Part shown: piece after piece, positions 9,788 to 17,073 of the stretch
How the letters are laid out: every line of letters begins with the position of its first letter
Numbering within the stretch: the first letter of the stretch is position 1
Position numbers and translations under genes: made by a program
Source of the DNA: CAVZCK01 sp963773735
GTDB taxonomy: Bacteria; Pseudomonadota; Alphaproteobacteria; Rhizobiales; Rhodomicrobiaceae
Reading direction: 5' to 3'
DNA: 64,000 bases
Assembly (NCBI GenBank): GCA_963773735.1
Contig: CAVZCK010000016.1
Span: 122,639-186,638 of the forward strand
Notes under the pieces: model-generated
Seen by the model: only the letters and a program-made list of their open reading frames with translations
What the model was told of the DNA's origin: nothing
The model's database searches: none

Positions 9788-10851
9788 TCATGACGACAAG
9801 CCCAGCGATTTCGCCATCTCTTCGATGCGCCCGAGGGCCTCTTGATTGCCGGCGAACTGGCTTTGTGCCTGCTTGAGTGCGCCAAGCGCATCGTCACGTC
9901 GGCCGAGAACCGAATAGGCTCTCATCAATTTCAGCCATCCCTCGAGGTCCGAGCCGTCAGCTTTCAGCCTCTCGGCAAGGCCCGACACCATCCGGTTGAT
10001 CATCTCGGCCTGGCCGGCCTCGCTTGGCTGCTTGCCCGCAGTCTGGGTGTCGATGTCGGCCAGCCGCTGCCTGACGACATTTTGTACATCATCGGGCAGC
10101 TTGCGCTCAAGGAGCCTGCGGTAACGATTCGCAGCCTCCTTCAGATCGCCGCTTTGCTCGACCGCCACGGCCAGCCAGAACTGAGCGCGGTCATTCTCCG
10201 GCTCGGCGGCGAGCACTTTTGTGAATGCGTCTCGCGCTTCCGAGGTGACCACGCCGCCATTTTCCAGAGTCAGCGCTTCGCCGAGATCTCCGAGGCGTTC
10301 TGTCGTCGAGCCCAAGAGCTCGATCGTCTGTTTGATAGGCATGCGCTGCATCGGCATAGCGACCGAGACGCATGATAAATGTGGGAGATGACGCGCCAGC
10401 CTTCTGCATCCTCGGGATGTGCCCGCAAACGCTGCTCGACCCGGGCAATCAGCGCTTCGATCGACTGGCCTCCATTCGGACCGAGACGTGCTGCGAGTGG
10501 CTCATCCGGCAGGTTCGGCGACCCGTAAATGAGGTAGGTACCGACTGTAAGAATCGCCACAAAGCTGACAATCAGATAGGGCGCGAAGGACGACGTCCGC
10601 GTCGCTACCGCACCTTGACTATTCTCGGAGGCAGCCAGGATCCGCCGGGATATTTCGATCCGCGCCGCCTGCGCTTCGGCGTCTCCGAGAAGCCCACGCG
10701 CGAATTCGTCATCGATCTCCGTAAGCTGCTGTTTGTAAACGGCAACGTCCTGCGCCTGCCCGGTCGTCGCTCGCGGACCCCGCCAATAGGGGCTGACGAC
10801 GATGACTGCGGTGATCACCGTCAGCACAGCAAAAACGACCCATAGGAGCAT
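9788..10851 (-). CDS. ccmI: Cytochrome c biogenesis protein CcmI/CycH, frameshifted twice
   Basis: First gene of the ccm operon. The N-terminus (MLLWVVFAVLTVITAVIVV) is the first membrane helix, a second follows at APYLIVSFVAILTVGTYLIY, and the C-terminal part is made of TPR repeats that bind apocytochrome c. Two single extra bases close together, near 10372 and 10338, break the frame. Removing them gives the conserved TPR stretch YMRLGRYADAAHAYQ followed by TIELLG. The second break lies in an A run. The other ccm genes are intact, so these breaks are probably sequencing errors. Confidence 0.88.
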
Positions 10852-10942
10852 CGACGCTCAATCCGGTTCTCAACACAACGTTTGATATCAAGACTTACTC
10901 CCGGCTAATCAAGGCAAAAATCGAATTCGTCGCAGATGGGCA

Positions 10943-10978
10943 CCAAAAAAGAAAAATGCCCGCCCCGGAGGGCGGGCA
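10943..10978 (-). terminator. Intrinsic terminator of the lipoprotein gene
   Basis: An 8-bp GC-rich stem (TGCCCGCC/GGCGGGCA, 10957-10978) is followed on the minus strand by a T-rich run. It lies about 50 bases after the stop of the 11031-11489 gene. Confidence 0.85.
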
Positions 10979-11030
10979 CGCAAAAATTTCGAATCGTCTA
11001 TTGAGCACGCCCTAAGCGTGGGGCCGTTTT

Positions 11031-11489
11031 TCAGCCGACACTCTTCCAGGTCCCATCGGGCTGCCTGCAAGCGCGGCCGACCATCGTCTGCGGCCGGTCG
11101 TCGATGTAGACCGTCTGCTCATATTCACGGCAGACCAAGCCGGCGTTTCTATAGGAACGGCGCGGTTTCACATAGCCATGGTGGCCCGATTTATCGTTGC
11201 GCCATTCCTGTTCTTCGTCATCTTCCAGAGAGCGGTATTCGGCTTCGATCGCAGCGCGGCGATCGGCTTCGTCCATATCGCGCCCGATACTATTGCCGAT
11301 GAGCCCGCCGACAACGACACCCGTCGCCGTCGCCAGGGCGCGTCCAGCGCCATGTCCGAACTGATTGCCGATAATGCCGCCCGCGACAGCGCCAACCACG
11401 GTTCCACCCTCTTCGTGGCTGCCAGCAGGGCCGCAGCTCCACAGCGGCAGCAGCAAGGCTGAGGCCGCCAAAAATTTCATGAGCTTCAT
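11031..11489 (-). CDS. Glycine-zipper outer-membrane lipoprotein (17 kDa antigen-like)
   Basis: This 152-residue protein has a lipoprotein signal peptide ending LLPLWSC and then a glycine-zipper segment (GAVAGGIIGNQFGHGAGRAL and VVVGGLIGNSIGRDMD). The C-terminal region (GLVCREYEQTVYIDDRPQ) is typical of the Rickettsia 17 kDa surface antigen/RT0821-like family. It probably sits in the outer membrane. It forms its own transcription unit with a terminator at 10943-10978. Confidence 0.88.
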   Translation of the reverse strand: MKLMKFLAASALLLPLWSCGPAGSHEEGGTVVGAVAGGIIGNQFGHGAGRALATATGVVVGGLIGNSIGRDMDEADRRAAIEAEYRSLEDDEEQEWRNDKSGHHGYVKPRRSYRNAGLVCREYEQTVYIDDRPQTMVGRACRQPDGTWKSVG

Positions 11490-11597
11490 GTTTTCCCCGT
11501 AAAGCCAATGCGTGCCAACCGGCGAACCCGGTCCCCGGAACTTCGTAACGCAAGTCTATCGACGTAAAAACCCGCAATCTGGCATTTTTGCGACGGA

Positions 11598-12978
11598 TTA
11601 CGCCGCCGGCAATGTCAACCTGGCGCGAACTCCCCCGGTTGGAGCCCGCTGAAGCACAAAACTGCCATAATACATCTCGGAAAGGTCGGCAACGATCGAA
11701 AGGCCAAGACCCGAGCCTGGCTTCGACTCATCGAGCCGTTTTCCACGCTTAATGACGGTCTCAAGTTCCGAAATGGCCAGACCGGGCCCATCGTCGTCGA
11801 CAAGCACGATCAATTGCTTGGCCGTCGCAGCTCGCAGGCCCTTCTCCGTTTCGACGGAGACATTCACCGCTGATTCGGCCCATTTGCAGGCATTGTCCAG
11901 CAGGTTCCCCACCATCTCTTGAAGATCCTGCTTTTCGCCGCGGAATTTCGCGTTGGACGGGCAATCGACGACGAATCGCAGATTGCGCTCGGAATAGATC
12001 CGCGAGAGAGCATGGGTGAGGGAATTCAGCGTCTCGCCCACATCGGTCACGCCACCGACAATGTCGACGCTCGCCGCGATCTGCGCCCGCCCCAGGTGGT
12101 GCGTGATGTGCTCGCGCATCATTCCGGCCTGATCGGCAACCTTCTTTGAAAATTCGTCGTTGCGCTCGCGTGCCTCGTTTGTGATGACGCTGAGCGGCGT
12201 TTTCAGCGCATGGGCCAGATTACCCACATGCGTGCGGGCGCGCTCGATGATCGCCTGGTTCGATTGAATGAGCGCATTCAGCTCCTCCTGGAGCGGCTTG
12301 ATCTCCTCCGGAAGATTGCCCTCAAGCCGCGATGCCTTGCCCGAACGGATCGCGGACAGCTTCTCGCCGATATCGTGAAGTGGCCGCAGGCCGAACTTGA
12401 CCTGGAAGAAGGTAGCAATCAGCAGACCGGCGCCCAGAATGCAGAAGGCGACCGCAAGCATGGTGCCGAAGGCATCGACCTCATCCTCGATTTCGGCCGC
12501 ATCGCCGGCAACGGCGTAAGTGTAGCGCCGCTGTTGGTCCTTCTGGGTGATGGTGATCTCCCGCTCCAGCACGCGCAGCGACTGGCTATCCGGGCCGGGC
12601 AGATAGGCTTTGCGGATCTCGGTCGCATCCGGCGTCACCCCGGCCTGGCTCGGCAGATTTCAGCGCTTCGGATGCGAGCGAAGTCGACTTATAGGCGATC
12701 GGAGTACCGCCGAGAGACCTGATCTCCCAATACCATCCGGAGGACGGAAGGCTGAAAAGCGGCTCGCCGAGATTGCCGGGCTCCATGATGTCGATGCCCT
12801 GATCGGGCGAGGTAATGGCGATCAGATATTCGAGATATTGATTGAGCCGCGCATCGAAACTGCGCTCGACCGCATCGCGATAGAGCGAGATCAGGACCGC
12901 CGCGGCAAAGGGGAGAACCAGGAGCGTCCAAAGGGCCGAAGACAGAAACAGCCGCCGTGAAAGCGAGTTATGCTTCAT
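11598..12978 (-). CDS. Sensor histidine kinase (PhoQ/FeuQ-like), frameshifted once
   Basis: About 460 residues after repair. There is an N-terminal helix (LSRRLFLSSALWTLLVLPFA), a periplasmic sensing domain, a second helix with HAMP (FCILGAGLLIATFFQVKFGL), an H box (NLAHALKTPLSVI, phospho-accepting His), an N box (GNLLDNACKWAE) and G boxes (VDDDGPGLA, GSGLGLSIV). The frame breaks at 12658-12660, where one A too many in an AAA run accounts for it. Its start overlaps the end of the response regulator gene by 11 bases. The H-box form and the small PepSY-like neighbour resemble the PhoPQ/FeuPQ systems of rhizobia, which sense envelope conditions; the signal here is not known. Confidence 0.88.
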
Positions 12979-13639
12979 GTTCGGGTGCGTTCAGACGGTA
13001 GCCGAGGCCGCGAACCGTGAGGATGATCTCGGCTGAGATCTTTTTCCGCAAACGGCCGATAAAAACCTCGATCGTATTGGAGTCGCGATCGAAATCCTGC
13101 TCGTAAAGGTGCTCGACGAGCTCAAGTCGTGGCACGACGCGCCCCTGATGATGCATCAGATAGGCAAGGAGGCGGTATTCGAGCGATGTGAGCTTTACCG
13201 GCACGCCATCAAAAGTCACCCGCGCCAGTTTTGTGTCCAGCCGCAGCGGGCCGCATTCGATCTCGTTCTTGGCGTGGCCGGCGCTGCGCCGCAAAAGCGC
13301 CCGCACCCTGGCGAGCACCTCCTCGACATGGAACGGCTTGGCGACGTAATCGTCGGCGCCCGCATCGATGCCGGCAACCTTGTCGCTCCAGCGATCACGG
13401 GCGGTCAGGATGATGACCGGCATGCTACGGTCGTCACGCCGCCAATTTTCGAGGACGCTCAGGCCGTCGAGCTTGGGCAGGCCGAGGTCGAGAATCACCG
13501 CGTCATAAGGCTCGGTATCGCCGAGGAAATGTCCTTCCTCGCCGTCGAAGGCGGTATCGACAGCATAGCCGGCCTGGGTCAGAACGGAGACAAGTTGCCG
13601 GTTCAGATCCCGATCGTCTTCGACTACGAGCAGCCTCAT
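12968..13639 (-). CDS. OmpR/PhoP-family response regulator
   Basis: This 223-residue protein is read from the ATG at 13639 (MRLLVVEDDRDLNRQL). The receiver domain has the acidic pair ED, the phospho-acceptor Asp in AVILDLGLPKLDG, the Thr in IILTARD and the Lys in YVAKPF. The C-terminal winged helix ends with RDSNTIEVFIGRLRKKI. It is co-transcribed with the kinase, whose start it overlaps. Confidence 0.95.
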   Translation of the reverse strand: MRLLVVEDDRDLNRQLVSVLTQAGYAVDTAFDGEEGHFLGDTEPYDAVILDLGLPKLDGLSVLENWRRDDRSMPVIILTARDRWSDKVAGIDAGADDYVAKPFHVEEVLARVRALLRRSAGHAKNEIECGPLRLDTKLARVTFDGVPVKLTSLEYRLLAYLMHHQGRVVPRLELVEHLYEQDFDRDSNTIEVFIGRLRKKISAEIILTVRGLGYRLNAPEHEA

Positions 13640-13722
13640 ATCATCGCCTTCGAGTTTGCATATGCTGGGTGATACCCTTTGCAACGCCCCCAGCCGTCAT
13701 TCAATACCCTGTTGTCCCTTGT

Positions 13723-14010
13723 CTATCCGGGGGCGGCGGCGGACGCAGCGATCTTGACGCGCTGGACCTCTCCCTGCCCCGTGATGATAACGATCTGAAA
13801 ATAGGCGTTACCGCCCTCTCCGCATAGAGCAACGCGCAAGATTCTCACGTCGCCGAACTGTTTTCTGACCTCATTCTGAACATCGCTGAAGGATTTATAC
13901 TCGTTGGCCGTCCAGTTCGGGGCGCACGTTGTCTGCGCCGCGGCATCGCTGCCCGGCGCGGAGATCGCGGCCATCGCCGCCAGCAACAAAATTTGCGCCT
14001 GTCTCTTCAT
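13723..14010 (-). CDS. Small periplasmic PepSY-like protein upstream of the two-component system
   Basis: About 95 residues with a signal peptide (MKRQAQILLLAAMAAISAPG) and a PepSY-like region of the form VQNEVRKQFGDVRILRVAL then FQIVIITGQGEVQRVKI. The ATG at 14010 gives a better signal peptide than the upstream ATG at 14037. It lies 84 bases ahead of the response regulator on the same strand. In rhizobia the small PepSY-like protein FeuN represses the FeuPQ pathway, so a similar role is an attractive inference. Confidence 0.6.
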   Translation of the reverse strand: MKRQAQILLLAAMAAISAPGSDAAAQTTCAPNWTANEYKSFSDVQNEVRKQFGDVRILRVALCGEGGNAYFQIVIITGQGEVQRVKIAASAAAPG

Positions 14011-14111
14011 CGATTTGCATTCTCTTTCTTTTGGCAAGAATGCAGGGGCAGAGTGAATGCGTCATGAATGTTTAATAATCTGCCACTTAAGCAATTCGAC
14101 GGCCATATGAC

Positions 14112-14524
14112 TTAGCGGAAAAATAAGAATGATCCGAGAAGCGCAGTCGGTGTGCGGGCTTTTGCCCACAGAGGACTTCGGTCATGGCGGTGGCAGGCGA
14201 TCGCGCCGCCGGTTTCATCGCTAAGGTCTCCGGCCCAGACAAGGTGATTGACGGCACGCAGCCGGCACCAGTCAAGATCGGAAAGATGAGCGCTTGAGGG
14301 TTGAGATCTCGGCGTTGCGAGCGCTTCCATCAGGACGTCGTTACATGCGAGCCGATCTCCGGCGGCGCTCCGAATGCCGCCGCGGCACATTCGATCCGGT
14401 TGCGGATAACCCAGGCGAGCGAGGCCCAAATGCTGCGGGGCTGATCGCCGCCGAGTCTGGCCACGGTATCGGCGCAAAGGTCGAGATCATCAAGTGTAAG
14501 CCGTGCTAACATGACAGTACGCAT
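14112..14524 (-). CDS. SleB-like cell-wall hydrolase, small and frameshifted
   Basis: Two frames join near 14345. The first half ends ASLAWVIRNRIECAAAAFG, like the start of SleB-type hydrolases (AVAWVVRNR). The second half ends AVNHLVWAGDLSDETGGA and HRHDRSPLWAKARTPTALLG, which resembles the DPTGGATHFH...PAWA...IGSHLFF tail of that family. The rebuilt length, about 137 residues, is short but typical of phage or GTA-linked members. It lies just beyond the lysis cassette. The assignment rests on motif resemblance only. Confidence 0.45.
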
Positions 14525-14577
14525 TACAAAGCCGGGTTCATTTTCCTAAAAATACGCCGAAAATATTAATATTCCGC

Positions 14578-14609
14578 TTTCGGAATTCGATACGCTATCG
14601 AATATTCGG
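14578..14609. repeat. AT-rich imperfect palindrome downstream of the lysis cassette
   Basis: GAATTCGATA and TATCGAATATTC face each other around CGC. It lies 40-70 bases past the stop of the spanin-like lipoprotein gene. It may be a weak transcription end or a regulatory site; no T run is present. Confidence 0.35.
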
Positions 14610-14650
14610 GACGAAACCTAACCTGCGGCCCGAATAAGGGGTTCTTCGTA

Positions 14651-14845
14651 TTATTTCCCTCCACATAAAACTTTGAACGCGGCGTTGTGCTGCCTGATCT
14701 GGGTAGCGGTCTCGGTCGTGTCGCGCCGCGAATAGGTGATCGGCTCCATGGCCATACAGCTCGTATCAATCACGGCGGTAGGGGTCGTCGTCTGGCAGGC
14801 GGCCAGCAGCAACGGCGCGGCGAGCAGCGCGAGCTTTTTCAGCAC
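14651..14845 (-). CDS. Small lipoprotein, putative outer-membrane spanin (Rz1-like)
   Basis: 64 residues. The signal peptide ends LLLAACQTTT, a lipobox with the Cys at residue 17. The short mature part contains EPITYSRRDTTETATQIRQH and ends with AAFKVLCGGK, a pattern seen in small lipoproteins of alphaproteobacterial prophage lysis regions. Its start lies inside the next upstream gene (14766-14990) in another frame, an 80-base overlap. That nested layout is typical of Rz/Rz1 spanin pairs, which fuse inner and outer membranes at lysis. Confidence 0.6.
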   Translation of the reverse strand: MLKKLALLAAPLLLAACQTTTPTAVIDTSCMAMEPITYSRRDTTETATQIRQHNAAFKVLCGGK

Positions 14846-14990
14846 GATCGTTTTGCTCCTTGAGGGATCGGGCCGCGGCCCGGTCTTCGCCGGCCTGAAT
14901 GTTCTCGCGATCCTTCAGAAAGGCGATCAGGCTGGTCAGAAAACCGGCCGCAGCCGCAATGGCTTTGAAAACCGAGAAAATTGCGGTCAT
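14766..14990 (-). CDS. Putative inner-membrane spanin (Rz-like)
   Basis: 74 residues: an N-terminal hydrophobic segment (VFKAIAAAAGFLTSLIAFL) and a charged, helical remainder rich in Lys, Arg, Glu and Ala that could form a coiled coil. It starts four bases before the stop of the holin-like gene (ATGA-type overlap), and the lipoprotein gene begins within its 3' half in a different frame. Size, topology and overlap fit an i-spanin. There is no family signature, so this is inference. Confidence 0.5.
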   Translation of the reverse strand: MTAIFSVFKAIAAAAGFLTSLIAFLKDRENIQAGEDRAAARSLKEQNDRAEKARAARRAVAAGRLPDDDPYRRD

Positions 14991-15208
14991 TGGCTATTGC
15001 TGGAGGTGCCCGCCGACGTCGTGCTTGCCGCGGCCTGCGCCGGCTGCTCCTTGACGAAAATCGCGACCACGCCGGCGATGGCAGCGAGGGCGCCGAAAAT
15101 CTGATTCCAGTCCTGCTCGGTCAGTCCGAGAAGGCCGAAACCGGCGAGAAAAGCCGCGATCCCGGCATAGGTTGACGGCTCTTGCAGGCGTTTGATGATG
15201 AAATCCAT
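14987..15208 (-). CDS. Small membrane protein, putative holin
   Basis: 73 residues from the ATG at 15208, which has a GAGG site just upstream; an in-frame codon at 15220 does not. It has two close hydrophobic stretches (STYAGIAAFLAGFGLLGL and IFGALAAIAGVVAIFV) and a polar Ala/Ser/Thr tail. It lies between the GH108 muramidase and the spanin-like genes, the usual place for a holin or a holin-like phage membrane protein. Confidence 0.6.
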   Translation of the reverse strand: MDFIIKRLQEPSTYAGIAAFLAGFGLLGLTEQDWNQIFGALAAIAGVVAIFVKEQPAQAAASTTSAGTSSNSQ

Positions 15209-15240
15209 GGATGACCTCAAGCTGGGTTTGTAGGGAGGGG

Positions 15241-15765
15241 TCAGGGAGCGGCTCGCAGCAAGGCGAGTGCCGCGGCGTGTGTGGCCATCAGCCGGCGTGA
15301 CCAGCCGAGACCAAACGTCCTGAACAGGCGGCTGAGCGAGCCGTAGCTTTGCATCCGGCGCGCCATGAATTCGGCAAGGAGCTGGCCGCCCGCTGCGTTA
15401 GCGATCGCGCCGAGCGTCGCTGGACCGATTTCCCCATCGACCTTGACGTTCGCGGCCTGTTGCAGGAAGCGCTTGGCCCGTCCCATGCCTTGATTGACCG
15501 CACAGTCGAAAACCGCGAGATCGAGGCCGGACGGCAGCGCGTCACAAAATCCCGTATCCCAATAGCGGTCCCGATAAATCCTTGCGGCCTCGTCTTTCGT
15601 CAGCGCGCGCACCTCATCTTTCGAAACGGCGTGGCCGCGATAGCTGCTCAGCTCAGTAATAGTGATGCCGAGATTGGTCGCGCCGCCCGGATCGAGCGGG
15701 TGATCGGAATAGCCGCCCTCGAATTCCAAGACATGGGCGAGCGCTACGTCAAAATTGCCTTGCAC
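15241..15765 (-). CDS. GH108 family N-acetylmuramidase (phage/GTA endolysin)
   Basis: 174 residues. The motif EGGYSDHPLDPGGATNLGIT holds the catalytic Glu of glycoside hydrolase family 108, and the C-terminal half (VDGEIGPATLGAIANA) is the peptidoglycan-binding domain found in this family. It has no signal peptide, so it needs a holin or another route to the wall. It is the muralytic enzyme of the lysis cassette. Confidence 0.93.
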   Translation of the reverse strand: MQGNFDVALAHVLEFEGGYSDHPLDPGGATNLGITITELSSYRGHAVSKDEVRALTKDEAARIYRDRYWDTGFCDALPSGLDLAVFDCAVNQGMGRAKRFLQQAANVKVDGEIGPATLGAIANAAGGQLLAEFMARRMQSYGSLSRLFRTFGLGWSRRLMATHAAALALLRAAP

Positions 15766-15782
15766 GTGGAAACTCCATGAAA

Positions 15783-15806
15783 AAAGCCGCTCTGCGAAGC
15801 GGCTTT
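15783..15806 (-). terminator. Hairpin with T run between two lysis-region genes
   Basis: An 8-bp stem AAAGCCGC/GCGGCTTT around an 8-base loop, with a T run on the minus strand. It lies between the small membrane protein (15826-16023) and the muramidase start (15765). It would end most transcripts coming from the tail genes, so the endolysin may need read-through or its own promoter. Confidence 0.75.
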
Positions 15807-15825
15807 CAAATGCGGTTGGATGGCG

Positions 15826-16023
15826 TCAGCGCCTTTTGGTCTTTCGCAAATCGCGCCATAAGGACCAGAGCCTCATGAGTCCGAAGGCGAGGCCGACGAC
15901 CAGCGATATCGTGGTCAGCAGCTGGTTCAGTTGACCGATCCAGCCCGCCCAGGCGGGGGCGGTTACGAGACCGCCGGCAAGGGCGGCGTCTGAAAGGTTG
16001 TGTGAGGTGTTGTCGTGAGACAT
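15826..16023 (-). CDS. Small single-span membrane protein, holin-like
   Basis: 65 residues with a polar N-terminus, a hydrophobic segment (LLTTISLVVGLAFGLMRLW) and a basic tail (RDLRKTKRR). That topology is common in small phage holins. It lies upstream of the endolysin on the same strand, so it and the 14987-15208 protein could form a holin/pinholin-antiholin pair. No family match can be claimed. Confidence 0.5.
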   Translation of the reverse strand: MSHDNTSHNLSDAALAGGLVTAPAWAGWIGQLNQLLTTISLVVGLAFGLMRLWSLWRDLRKTKRR

Positions 16024-16079
16024 GACGATCCAGTAGCTCGGGCTGTGGCGCTGCGTCGTTTGGCCAGGGTGAGCCTGGA

Positions 16080-16857
16080 TCAGCTCACAACGGCGCTGGT
16101 ATCGCTGCGCCTCCAGGCCGAGCCATCGGAAAAGGCGAGCACCGCACCACCGCTTGCATCGCTGACATAGACCAACGCTCCGGCACCCGCATCGGAAGCG
16201 GCGGGCAAGCCCGAGACGGCGACGCCCGGGATTCGCGGCAGGCCGGCTGCGGCTGAAACCAGCGTCAGGCCGACATTGAAAGCCGACCCGTCGGGCGAGG
16301 TCTTGAAGACGAAATCATCATTGCCGAGGCAGCCAATTTCGGCGCGCCCCGAAAAGCCGGTCTGGAACAGAAAGCTGGCAGTGTCGCCGCTCGCATTCCG
16401 GTTCAGCTTGACCTGGACGCCGTTCCCTACGTGATTGAAGAGAACGGCGCCCGAGGCCACGGCCAGCTTGTTCGTTGCATCCGCGGTGGTGTTGACGCCG
16501 ATCGAGAGCAGCGTTTTGCGTCGCGCCGCCGGTCCAGCTCGCGCCATTGAAGACGAGAATGATGTCCTCGTCGGCGATCCAGGCGATCCAGCCCTCGCGC
16601 GGCGCGTAAAAGGCCCAGGCGCCGTCCTGCCAGGCGGCGATCTTGCCGTCCTGGCCCGCCCACCCGCTTGTTGCAGAGGACGCAACCAGATAGCGGTCAC
16701 CCTCGGCCGGAGAGCCGGGAGGCGCCGCAAGGTCGCGATCGAGGACGGCAAGCATCAGGACGGCGTCGAGCACTTGCAGAGCGGCATTGTGCGTGACGTG
16801 TTTTTGCGCCTGGGCCGCTTCGATGAAGGGCATATTGAGGTTTGTGCTGTTGGCCAT
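16080..16857 (-). CDS. DUF2793 protein downstream of GTA g15, frameshifted once
   Basis: About 259 residues once one extra A in an AAAA run near 16520 is discounted. The N-terminal part (LNMPFIEAAQAQKHVTHNAA then GDRYLVASSATSGWAGQDGK) is the DUF2793 domain, common in tail-associated proteins of alphaproteobacterial GTAs and prophages. The C-terminal part is a beta-rich, receptor-tip-like region (FLFQTGFSGRAEIGCLGNDD). It probably forms or decorates the tail tip and contacts the host cell surface (inference from place and family). Confidence 0.8.
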
Positions 16858-16905
16858 TCGATTGTCCGTAAACTGACGCTCTTAGGTTTGGTGCGGTGGG
16901 CGGGT

Positions 16906-17073
16906 CTATTTCCGGCCGAAAGTGGCCGCCCTCACGCGCGCGTTGCGCTCGACCGCTCCGAGCAGGCCCATGCTCAGGTCCCGCTCCGGCACGCCAGTCC
17001 GCCTGGAGATCTCGCGGATGCTCTTGCCGGAGTTCCAAAGGTCGATGATCTGGCTCCATTTTTCATGCGTCAT
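16906..17073 (-). CDS. Small helix-turn-helix-like protein after GTA g15
   Basis: 55 residues, MTHEKWSQIIDLWNSGKSIR... then EISRRTGVPERDLSMGLLGA. The segment SIREISRRTGVPERDL reads as a resolvase- or Myb-like helix-turn-helix. Its ATG overlaps the TGA of g15 (ATGA), so it belongs to the GTA late operon. It may bind DNA or be a small tail accessory protein; I do not recognise the family. Confidence 0.6.
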   Translation of the reverse strand: MTHEKWSQIIDLWNSGKSIREISRRTGVPERDLSMGLLGAVERNARVRAATFGRK

